From the NCBI GenBank assembly GCA_017852615.1, contig JAFMKX010000013.1:18334-23762 (forward strand): a stretch of DNA of 5,429 bases, written 5' to 3'. Positions 1-5,429 of this stretch are shown here, in pieces. Position 1 is the first letter of the stretch; every line of letters starts with the position of its first letter. Position numbers and translations under genes: made by a program. The notes under the pieces were generated by a model that worked only from the letters and a program-made list of their open reading frames with translations, did not search any database and was not told the DNA's origin. This stretch comes from Pontimonas sp. GTDB lineage: Bacteria; Actinomycetota; Actinomycetes; Actinomycetales; Microbacteriaceae.

Positions 1-1004
1 GTTTTACCCAGCACACTGTCCACGGCATCCGGGGTAATAATTCCCGGTGTAGCAGGACGCAAAGCCACCAGATCACTGCCCTGGATGACCTCCCCGGCGG
101 CCATATCCCTGGCAAAGCGCAGACCACGCCGCTGAATCACGACGGTCTCTTGTTCATTATCGGCAATGACTTTGTCCCCAGAGCCCAGTGCCGCTTCTAA
201 TTCACGGGTCCGCTCAACCATGTCTGACCAGGTAGTAGGCGTCATCGAAAAATGGTGGTCAGGGCCTTCGTGTGTAACGTCATCGGTGAAGTGTTTTTCC
301 ACCACACGAGCCCCCATCGCCACGGCGCCCAACACCGTGACATCGCCGTGAGTGTGATCGGAAAGTCCGAGGATCGCTTCGGGGAATTCCTCCCGATAGG
401 TGTTGAGGACATTGAGATGAATGTGGTGGAGATTCTCCACGACGCCGGTGTAGTTGGTGTTGCATTGCATCACCGAGTAGGGCACACCGTGGCGCGCCAC
501 CGTTGCCACCGCACGCTGGACTTCTTCCAGAGTCGAAGCGCCCGTGGCTAGGAGAATGGGCTTACCTTTGGAGGCCATGTGGTCAATGGCCTCAAGCCAG
601 GTAATATCACCTGAGCCAACTTTGTAGGCGGGGACAAACTCATCGACAAAGTCGATGGCTTCGAGGTCATAGGGGCTGGTGAAAAAATCAATACCAATAC
701 TCTGGGCATGATCCGCCAGTGGTTTAGTCCACTCCCAAGGCAGGGACGCGTCTCGATACACCTCATACACACTCTTAGACCAGGTGGATTGGTGTGATTG
801 TTGGGTACCTAATTCCCGAAAACCCTTGTCGCTGACAATGTGATCAGCCCTGAAATGCTGAAACTTTGCGGCATCAGCTCCGGCGTCTTTGGCCAGTGTC
901 ATCAGTTCAAGCGCCTTATCCAGCACGCCATCATGATTAGCTGCCACATCTGCGATGAAGTAGGTCGGGGATTGCGGGCCTAATACTCGATTGCCAATTT
1001 TCAT
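1..1004 (-). CDS. neuB: NeuB-family nonulosonic acid synthase, 3' end cut by window edge
   Basis: Likely cytoplasmic enzyme that condenses a six-carbon N-acylamino sugar with phosphoenolpyruvate to give a nine-carbon nonulosonic acid (sialic, legionaminic or pseudaminic type). The reading frame stays open to position 1, giving 334 visible residues; family members are roughly 340-360 residues, so only a short tail is missing. Residues 14-285 read as the NeuB TIM barrel: IADVAANHDG (17-26), KFQHFRADHIVS (47-58), FFTSPYD (107-113), KVGSGDITW (128-136), LLATGAS (151-157), MQCNTNY (179-185), LSDHTHG (214-220) and EKHFTDD (236-242). H217 and H238 match the metal-binding histidines of Neisseria NeuB. 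Residues 290-334 match the C-terminal SAF (antifreeze-like) domain, with LRP at 315-317. The ATG start forms an ATGA overlap with the upstream reductase gene and follows AGGGGAG by 5 bases. The product (Neu, Leg or Pse type) is unresolved; the barrel resembles a subgroup marked by IADxAANHDG and KFQHF rather than classical PseI. Confidence 0.9.
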   Translation of the reverse strand, partial: MKIGNRVLGPQSPTYFIADVAANHDGVLDKALELMTLAKDAGADAAKFQHFRADHIVSDKGFRELGTQQSHQSTWSKSVYEVYRDASLPWEWTKPLADHAQSIGIDFFTSPYDLEAIDFVDEFVPAYKVGSGDITWLEAIDHMASKGKPILLATGASTLEEVQRAVATVARHGVPYSVMQCNTNYTGVVENLHHIHLNVLNTYREEFPEAILGLSDHTHGDVTVLGAVAMGARVVEKHFTDDVTHEGPDHHFSMTPTTWSDMVERTRELEAALGSGDKVIADNEQETVVIQRRGLRFARDMAAGEVIQGSDLVALRPATPGIITPDAVDSVLGK

Positions 1005-1921
1005 GATGTCTCCCCTGTGTGTGTTCTTCCTCCAAGGTAATCCATCACGGCCTGCCTCTCCTCGAACGCGCGAGCTAACCCTTGAACCGTTGAGGGCATG
1101 GCGCGTCCCAATAGGTGCTCTATCTTGTCTACGCAGAGCCCCAGATGTGCGCCTCGGTTGGACAATCCTTCATTCTCGCGCAGAGAGCCAGGCTGGATAT
1201 AAGCCGCATCAAGATCACCAGCCTTAGCTACAGCAAGCCCAAACTCATATTTGGACAGTGTCGATGACGCAACGGCATGGAATAACCCGTGTGCTTTGGC
1301 ACTAAGAAGCTCCACTATCGCATCGCAGAGATCGCCCATATACAAGCTCGAGACTTCATAATCTCTAAATCCTTGGACAGTCTTTCCTTCGCTCATCGCG
1401 TTGACGAAGAAATCAAGGATGCCTTTCGACGAGTTCTCTGACCACCCAAAAAAATTAGCTCGTAACACCAGCGCCTCAGGGTCAGCCTGCAGTACTGCTT
1501 GCTCACCGGAGCGCTTAGAGGCCCCATACACACTGCCTGGATGAGTGGGGTCGCTCTCGGAATACAGGTGATCACTCTCTCCATCAAAGACAGCATCTGT
1601 CGATATGTGCACGAATTGAGCACCATTGGAGCGCGCGGCCGCAGCCCATTTTCCCGGCAAGCGCGCATTGATTTCCTGCGCAGCCTCAGGGTCGCTTTCG
1701 CAGGCTTCATGGGATGCCATGGCAATGCAATTAATCACAACGTCGCAGGAGTGATGACGAATCAGTGCCTCAACCTCGCTCGCGTCATCAATTAGGTGAG
1801 ATGGGTTGATACCCGGGTGAGAATTGCGGGCAATTCCTCTCACCTCCCAACCCAGGGCGCTGAGTGAATAACCGACGTAGGCGCCAAGAAATCCCGAAGA
1901 TCCCAGAAGGAGCACTCTCAC
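1001..1921 (-). CDS. RmlD-like sugar-nucleotide SDR oxidoreductase
   Basis: Extended short-chain dehydrogenase/reductase of the RmlD (dTDP-4-dehydrorhamnose reductase) superfamily, 306 residues, which is normal for the family. Visible features are the nucleotide-binding GSSGFLG (7-13) after the first beta strand, a SHEACESDPEAAQEINA stretch (70-86) matching the RmlD helix that ends in IN, ISTDAVFDG (106-114) holding the Ser/Thr of the catalytic site, and YGASK (132-136) supplying catalytic Tyr132 and Lys136. I chose the GTG at 1921: it forms a GTGA overlap with the cytidylyltransferase stop, has GGAGG just upstream, and puts the Rossmann strand at the N-terminus. An ATG at 1969 is in frame but would add 16 unconserved residues and overlap the upstream gene by 52 bases. 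No rhamnose genes are nearby. Four-base overlaps with an activation gene and a NeuB gene suggest it reduces or epimerises an intermediate or the finished nonulosonic acid. The exact substrate is unknown. Confidence 0.88.
   Translation of the reverse strand: MRVLLLGSSGFLGAYVGYSLSALGWEVRGIARNSHPGINPSHLIDDASEVEALIRHHSCDVVINCIAMASHEACESDPEAAQEINARLPGKWAAAARSNGAQFVHISTDAVFDGESDHLYSESDPTHPGSVYGASKRSGEQAVLQADPEALVLRANFFGWSENSSKGILDFFVNAMSEGKTVQGFRDYEVSSLYMGDLCDAIVELLSAKAHGLFHAVASSTLSKYEFGLAVAKAGDLDAAYIQPGSLRENEGLSNRGAHLGLCVDKIEHLLGRAMPSTVQGLARAFEERQAVMDYLGGRTHTGETS
1010..1016 (-). promoter_or_regulatory. Ribosome binding site of the NeuB-family gene
   Basis: Read on the minus strand this is AGGGGAG, 5 bases before the ATG at 1004-1002. 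It lies inside the end of the upstream reductase gene and supports the ATG that overlaps that gene's TGA stop. Confidence 0.7.
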
Positions 1922-2610
1922 GGAGCCTCCAAGACAAAAATCCGATGTAATGCCTCGGCAATCGGCCAATCGTCGGGCTCATCAATATCAACGCTGGCCC
2001 AGTCTGGCAACAGCATCGGGATAAAGGGTTCGCTCATCATGGTTTCACGTGAGCGCCACAGGCCCGCAGGAGCAACATAGAACTTCCCGGCGTCAAAGAA
2101 CCTTGGGGGCAAATCTTGAGTACGTGAGAGAAGAAAACTAGGGTCATCAATTTCCATGGTTCCCTTGCTGCGAGACACCAGTGAGCGCTCTAATGGCGAG
2201 CGGTGACGGCCCACGGAAATTACGAAGTGCTCTGGATTTTCTCGCGATAGGTGAATCGCTTCTTCCAATAACCCTGGGGTTACCGCAGCCGTGGGATACA
2301 AGCACATCACGAGGTGGTCCTCTGTCAGCCCCAGAGAATCAATAGCGTGAACAATAACGGGCGCAGTCCCCGCATGATCCGAGGCAAGCTCCCCAGGCCT
2401 CACGAAAGGAGCCTCAGCGCCTGTTTTCAGCGCAATCTGTGTGATTTCATCATCATCACTCGAGACAATAACTCGATCAATTCCCTGACCCTCTAGCGCA
2501 GCTCGAATCGGCCAGGAAATCATGGGTTCGCCATTGAACGCCACAATGTTTTTTCGGGGAATTCTGGTGCTTCCACCCCTGGCCGGAACAATGACCGTGA
2601 CGTTACTCAC
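1918..2610 (-). CDS. pseF: PseF-like CMP-nonulosonic acid cytidylyltransferase
   Basis: Predicted cytoplasmic nucleotidyltransferase that joins CTP and a nonulosonic acid to give the CMP-sugar used by glycosyltransferases, releasing pyrophosphate. The 230 residues match the usual length of PseF and related NeuA-type enzymes without extra domains. The N-terminal nucleotide-binding signature is PARGGSTRIPRKN (9-21), followed by VSSDDDEI (49-56), GAEAPFVRP (64-72), CLYPTA (103-108), RTQDLPPRFFDAGKFY (163-178) and VDIDEPDDW (207-215), whose acidic residues fit the metal site. The RTQDLPP plus DAGKFY block is closer to PseF (pseudaminate) enzymes than to classical NeuA, but I cannot settle the substrate by eye. 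It starts with GTG 7 bases after AGGAGG, 11 bases downstream of the dehydratase stop, and its TGA overlaps the reductase GTG. Confidence 0.92.
   Translation of the reverse strand: MSNVTVIVPARGGSTRIPRKNIVAFNGEPMISWPIRAALEGQGIDRVIVSSDDDEITQIALKTGAEAPFVRPGELASDHAGTAPVIVHAIDSLGLTEDHLVMCLYPTAAVTPGLLEEAIHLSRENPEHFVISVGRHRSPLERSLVSRSKGTMEIDDPSFLLSRTQDLPPRFFDAGKFYVAPAGLWRSRETMMSEPFIPMLLPDWASVDIDEPDDWPIAEALHRIFVLEAP
1926..1930 (-). promoter_or_regulatory. Ribosome binding site of the RmlD-like gene
   Basis: Minus-strand GGAGG, 4 bases before the GTG at 1921-1919 and inside the last codons of the cytidylyltransferase gene. The spacing is a little short, but this site and the GTGA overlap together decide the start in favour of GTG. 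Confidence 0.6.
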
Positions 2611-2616
2611 GCCGAG

Positions 2617-2623
2617 ACCTCCT
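2617..2623 (-). promoter_or_regulatory. Strong ribosome binding site of the pseF-like gene
   Basis: Minus-strand AGGAGGT, close to the full anti-Shine-Dalgarno complement. Its first bases are shared with the dehydratase TAG stop (2624-2622), so termination of the dehydratase places ribosomes directly at this site. It fixes the GTG at 2610 as the start. Confidence 0.8.
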
Positions 2624-3647
2624 AGGCCCTAGCTGGTGGGGCTTTACCCGAAACCGAACTTCCGAGATTTTCACCAATCCAACGCTGCAGTTCTTCGACA
2701 CTCATCCACTCGGTGTTTGCGTCACTGGTGTAGACGAAATCATCGCCCACGGGCTTGCCACCCTTGACCATGTCCAACTGGGGAGACCAGGTGTTGATGG
2801 TGGGCAATATTTTGAAATAGTCCCCATACTCATAGGTATTGGGAGCGTCTTCTGCGCCAATCATTTGCTCATGGAGTTTTTCACCGGGCCGAATCCCCAC
2901 GACCGTCGTGGGCTTATCCGGGGCGACTGCCTGCGCAATATCGGTAATGGTCATGGAGGGGATCTTGTGCACGTAGATTTCCCCGCCTTCCATGTCCGAA
3001 AATGCCTTCCAGACAAGCTCAACACCCTGCTCGAGCGTGATCATGAAGCGTGTCATCCGAGGGTCTGTAATAGGCAGCGGAGCGTCCTTGTCAGCGGCAT
3101 CCCAGAAGAAGGGCAAGACCGATCCCCTTGACCCCATTACGTTCCCATAGCGAACCACCGAGAACCGGGTCGGTTTCGACCCGGCATAGGCATTGCCAGC
3201 AACAAATAACTTGTCAGAGGCAAGCTTGGTTGCCCCATAGAGATTAATGGGGCTGCTGGCCTTATCGGTAGATAACGCCACCACTTTCTTCACACCTTCG
3301 TCGATACACGCATCGATGAGGTTCATCGCACCCAGAATGTTGGTTTTCACAGCCTCAAAGGGGTTGTATTCCGCGGTGGGAACAATCTTGGTGGCAGGGG
3401 CGTGGACAACATAGTCAACGCCATCTACTGCTCGGTACAGTCTCTCCCGATCACGAACATCACCGATGAAAAAACGGACCCGCTTGTCGCCCTCGAAAAG
3501 TTTGGCCATCTCCCACTGCTTCATTTCATCGCGGGAATAAATGATGATGCGCTCAGGGTTGAATTTTTCCAGCGCCATGGGAACAAATGCGTGACCGAAA
3601 GATCCCGTCCCACCGGTCACCAAAATGGTGGAATTTTTCATGGTCAT
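2622..3647 (-). CDS. pseB: PseB-type UDP-N-acetylglucosamine 4,6-dehydratase
   Basis: Extended SDR of the PseB/FlaA1 family, 341 residues (Helicobacter PseB is of similar length). PseB turns UDP-GlcNAc into UDP-2-acetamido-2,6-dideoxy-L-arabino-hexos-4-ulose, the first step of pseudaminic acid synthesis, using tightly bound NADP(H). Visible motifs are TGGTGSFG (11-18), YSRDEMKQWEM (37-47), FFIGDVRD (59-66), STDKASSP (126-133) with Asp128 and Lys129 matching the PseB catalytic pair, YGATK (137-141) with Tyr137 and Lys141, VVRYGNVMGSRGSV (164-177), ITDPRMTRF (193-201) and GIRPGEKLHE (251-260). The NAD-loop motif reads HAPATKIVP (82-90), where the second Ala of the usual HAAA is Pro. The first ATG (3647) is 6 bases from AAGGAG; the ATG two codons on would be 12 bases away. 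It opens the nonulosonate part of the operon, after a 63-base spacer from galE and 11 bases before the pseF-like gene. A role in another deoxy-amino sugar remains possible. Confidence 0.92.
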   Translation of the reverse strand: MTMKNSTILVTGGTGSFGHAFVPMALEKFNPERIIIYSRDEMKQWEMAKLFEGDKRVRFFIGDVRDRERLYRAVDGVDYVVHAPATKIVPTAEYNPFEAVKTNILGAMNLIDACIDEGVKKVVALSTDKASSPINLYGATKLASDKLFVAGNAYAGSKPTRFSVVRYGNVMGSRGSVLPFFWDAADKDAPLPITDPRMTRFMITLEQGVELVWKAFSDMEGGEIYVHKIPSMTITDIAQAVAPDKPTTVVGIRPGEKLHEQMIGAEDAPNTYEYGDYFKILPTINTWSPQLDMVKGGKPVGDDFVYTSDANTEWMSVEELQRWIGENLGSSVSGKAPPARA

Positions 3648-3653
3648 AGTGCA

Positions 3654-3659
3654 CTCCTT
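3654..3659 (-). promoter_or_regulatory. Ribosome binding site of the PseB-type gene
   Basis: Minus-strand AAGGAG with 6 bases to the ATG at 3647-3645. The spacing favours this ATG over the second one at 3641-3639. Confidence 0.75.
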
Positions 3660-3670
3660 GGGACGGGAAT

Positions 3671-3696
3671 CGATGCCCCCAGCCTATCGAGCATCG
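3671..3696 (-). repeat. Inverted repeat in the galE-pseB spacer
   Basis: On the minus strand CGATGCTC and GGGCATCG can pair into an 8-base-pair stem (one G-T wobble) around a 10-base loop. It sits 14 bases after the galE stop and 23 bases before the dehydratase start, in the only sizeable gap of the window. No T-run follows, so it does not look like an intrinsic terminator. It could be a processing or stabilising hairpin, a protein site, or chance. I saw no convincing promoter boxes in the rest of the spacer (3648-3710). Confidence 0.3.
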
Positions 3697-3710
3697 TCGA
3701 AATAAGGCTC

Positions 3711-4670
3711 TTAGAGCGACTTTCGCGCTTCATAGGCGGAGGAAATCATCTGCGCCAGCGTATGAGTCATCGCCCAACCCAAATCCCTCGATGCCTTTTC
3801 GCCAGAGGCAACGACCCGTGCTGGGTCCCCTTCGCGCCGCGGTCCCCGCTGGGGAACAAAGTCAATGCCTGTTTCCTTGGCGATTGCGGTCATCATTTCT
3901 AACACTGAGGTACCAGTGCCGCTGCCTAGGTTGTATGCGGGTTCGATGGGCAAACCAGCATCCATTCGCTGTGCGGCCGCGACGTGAGCACGTGCTAAAT
4001 CAGCGACATGGATGTAGTCCCTCACACAGGTCCCGTCGGGGGTGTCGTAGTCATCGCCAAAAATCACCGGGACATGCGAATTCTCGATCCCGGCAAACAC
4101 CATGGAGAGAAGGTTGTAGGGGCTCACATCCGGAAGCTTCACATCCCCGGATCCGACAACATTGAAATACCGCAGGCTCGTGTGGGTGAGGCCATTCGCC
4201 ACCCCTTCGTTGCGAAGCATCCACTCACCAATGACCTTTGATTCCCCATAGGGCGACGTGGGATTGAAGGAATGGTCCTCCGTCACTAAACCTTCCGCCG
4301 CATTGCCATACACAGAAGAGGATGACGAAAAAACCAGCTTGTTAACTCCCCGGGTGTTCATAGCTTGGAGCAGTGACATCATGGCGGTGACGTTTTGCTC
4401 GTACGTATGGAGCGGTTTCTCCACTGAAATACCTGCGAACTTAAAGCCAGCAATATGAATGACACCGGTGACACCATGATCGCCTAAGACCTGAGACACC
4501 AGGTCACCATCCAGGAGAGTGCCTTCGACAAACGGGACGTCGTCGGGAACAAAACGCCGGAGCCCGGTGGAGAGATCATCGAGAACGACAACGGGAATTC
4601 CCGCTTCGCTGAGATTGCGCACCACATGGGATCCGATATATCCGGCACCACCGGTTACAAGCCACGTCAC
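3711..4670 (-). CDS. galE: UDP-glucose 4-epimerase, actinobacterial type
   Basis: Interconverts UDP-glucose and UDP-galactose (possibly also the N-acetyl forms) in the cytoplasm with bound NAD. The 319 residues are slightly shorter than E. coli GalE (338). Motifs in order are GGAGYIGSH (7-15), LDDLSTG (30-36), GVIHIAGFKFAG (69-80), SSSSSVYG (115-122) where Ser117 aligns with the catalytic Ser124 of E. coli, YGESK (141-145) with catalytic Tyr141 and Lys145, LRYFNVVGS (166-174), TPDGTCVRDYIHVADL (210-225) and YNLGSGTG (246-253). The sequence style is that of Actinomycetota GalE, the best taxonomic clue here. The GTG at 4670 is the first normal start codon after the glycosyltransferase TAG; that stop lies in the same frame, with only three codons between. 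No good ribosome binding site is visible, so translation probably depends on coupling. It likely supplies UDP-Gal or UDP-GalNAc for the same glycan, though it could equally be the cell's general GalE. Confidence 0.95.
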   Translation of the reverse strand: MTWLVTGGAGYIGSHVVRNLSEAGIPVVVLDDLSTGLRRFVPDDVPFVEGTLLDGDLVSQVLGDHGVTGVIHIAGFKFAGISVEKPLHTYEQNVTAMMSLLQAMNTRGVNKLVFSSSSSVYGNAAEGLVTEDHSFNPTSPYGESKVIGEWMLRNEGVANGLTHTSLRYFNVVGSGDVKLPDVSPYNLLSMVFAGIENSHVPVIFGDDYDTPDGTCVRDYIHVADLARAHVAAAQRMDAGLPIEPAYNLGSGTGTSVLEMMTAIAKETGIDFVPQRGPRREGDPARVVASGEKASRDLGWAMTHTLAQMISSAYEARKSL

Positions 4671-4679
4671 AATGCCAGG

Positions 4680-5429
4680 CTAGCGCACTGCGCGGCCCCG
4701 AACAGAGCGTCGTTCGACCTCACGAGCAGCAAGCGCCGAGGCCCACGCCACAGGCCACTGCCACAACGGCGCCAGGAACCGAAGCCCCGAGGGTAGGTGC
4801 GAAGCTTTGACAGCCATCGCCTCCGCCGAAGACCGTGCTCGACTCTCCACCGTCAGGGAGTCTTCATGCCACCTAAATTCCGACGCCACTGTCTTGAGCG
4901 CTAGGAGCGGTCCGAACTTTCTCAGCCGCAGGAACATATCGAGGTCCAGTGCATACAACAGAGCAGGGTCAAAACCCCCCGCCCTCTCGATAGCGTCAAG
5001 GCGAATCACGGTGCCCGGGTGCGGAATAAGGTTCGGGCCCCAGGCAAGCAACCATGTCGCCATTATTCCCGCCCTATTTCGCGAAATGACAACACCATCA
5101 TCATTGACATAGTCGCACCACCCGTACGCCACTGACGCCTCAGGCTGTGCATCCAGAGCCGCGACAAGTCGGGTAGTTCCTTCTGCCACGATTCGATCGT
5201 CATCGCCCAACCAGATGTAGAACTCTTCGCTTGTCCGAGACGCGAGCGCTGCGTTGACCGCATCTGCCATTCCCGTGCCGGGATCATTGATAAGGAGCGC
5301 CCCATGTGATGAGGCCATTTCTCGAGCCTCGGTCGCTTCAGCCGGCGCCACTACACAGAGTGTGATCTCCATCACCTGCGCGAGATTGTCACACGATGCC
5401 AAAGCAGTCTCAAGGTGGGAAAGGCGCTG
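4680..5429 (-). CDS. Family 2 glycosyltransferase, 5' end cut by window edge
   Basis: Likely inverting GT-A glycosyltransferase that transfers a sugar from a nucleotide donor during surface glycan assembly. The frame stays open to position 5429, giving 249 visible residues; the first nucleotide-binding strand typical of GT2 lies outside. Seen in the fragment (numbered from 5429) are GMADAVNAAL (53-62), which matches the GT2 segment before the acidic motif; WLGDDDR (73-79), the probable metal and nucleotide-sugar binding site; GWCDYVNDDG (103-112); PHPGTVIR (136-143); GGFD (151-154); LDLDMFLRL (161-169), the usual region of the catalytic acidic residue; and FRWHEDSLT (185-193). No transmembrane segment is obvious, although 217-236 is rather hydrophobic. 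Its C-terminal end looks GC-richer than the nonulosonate genes (41 of 60 bases at 4681-4740 against 31 of 60 at 2461-2520, counted by hand). The donor and acceptor cannot be read from sequence; it need not be the nonulosonate transferase. Confidence 0.85.
   Translation of the reverse strand, partial: QRLSHLETALASCDNLAQVMEITLCVVAPAEATEAREMASSHGALLINDPGTGMADAVNAALASRTSEEFYIWLGDDDRIVAEGTTRLVAALDAQPEASVAYGWCDYVNDDGVVISRNRAGIMATWLLAWGPNLIPHPGTVIRLDAIERAGGFDPALLYALDLDMFLRLRKFGPLLALKTVASEFRWHEDSLTVESRARSSAEAMAVKASHLPSGLRFLAPLWQWPVAWASALAAREVERRSVRGRAVR

Noticed and set aside
252..551. Plus-strand open frame of 99 codons
   Set aside because: It is the antisense shadow of the NeuB-family gene, which has clear motifs on the other strand.
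1393..1795. Overlapping open frames on both strands (1393-1725 minus, 1499-1795 plus)
   Set aside because: Both lie in other frames of the RmlD-like gene, and neither translation resembles a known family.
1922..1969. Upstream ATG at 1969 for the RmlD-like gene
   Set aside because: It would add 16 residues before the Rossmann strand and overlap the pseF-like gene by 52 bases. The GTG at 1921 has a GGAGG and a four-base overlap.
3671..3696. Rho-independent terminator after galE
   Set aside because: The hairpin is not followed by a T-run on the minus strand, and the operon seems to continue.
3648..3710. Internal promoter before the dehydratase gene
   Set aside because: I could not find a -10 and -35 pair with sensible spacing. 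The possibility remains but is not supported by sequence.
3402..3902. Plus-strand open frame of 166 codons across the dehydratase-galE junction
   Set aside because: It lies antisense to two strongly conserved genes, and its translation shows no recognisable domain.
5400..5402. TTG at 5402 as the start of the glycosyltransferase
   Set aside because: The frame continues without a stop to position 5429, and a GT2 protein needs an N-terminal nucleotide-binding strand that is missing after this TTG. The gene is more simply cut by the window edge.

Overview
The window is one tightly packed block of six genes, all read right to left on the minus strand. The outermost two run off the window ends. 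In transcription order they are: a family 2 glycosyltransferase (5' end missing), a UDP-glucose 4-epimerase (GalE), a PseB-type UDP-GlcNAc 4,6-dehydratase, a PseF-type CMP-nonulosonate cytidylyltransferase, an RmlD-like short-chain dehydrogenase/reductase, and a NeuB-family nonulosonic acid synthase (3' end missing). The only non-coding gap longer than about 11 bases is a 63-base spacer between galE and the dehydratase gene. I saw no RNA genes, insertion sequences, CRISPR repeats or convincing intrinsic terminators.

The organism looks like an actinobacterium. GalE has the look of Actinomycetota GalE proteins: it opens MTWLVTGGAGYIGSH and carries a HTYEQNV segment and a TPDGTCVRDYIHVADL block. 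Base composition is moderately GC-rich. GTG starts are used for three of the five visible gene starts. I cannot name the genus from the sequence.

Taken together the genes suggest synthesis of a CMP-activated nine-carbon sugar (a sialic, pseudaminic or related nonulosonic acid) for a surface polysaccharide or glycoprotein. The dehydratase would open the pathway on UDP-GlcNAc, the NeuB-family enzyme would condense a six-carbon sugar with phosphoenolpyruvate, and the PseF-like enzyme would activate the product with CTP. GalE and the glycosyltransferase fit a wider glycan-assembly locus. The aminotransferase, N-acetyltransferase and nucleotide-sugar hydrolase of the known pseudaminic route are not in the window and may lie past position 1. 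The RmlD-like reductase has no counterpart in the textbook pathways. Its gene overlaps both the activation gene and the synthase gene by four bases, which makes it the most interesting component.

Translation is clearly coupled in the last three genes (GTGA and ATGA overlaps, plus a strong ribosome binding site overlapping the dehydratase stop codon). No promoter for the operon is visible; it should lie to the right of position 5429.
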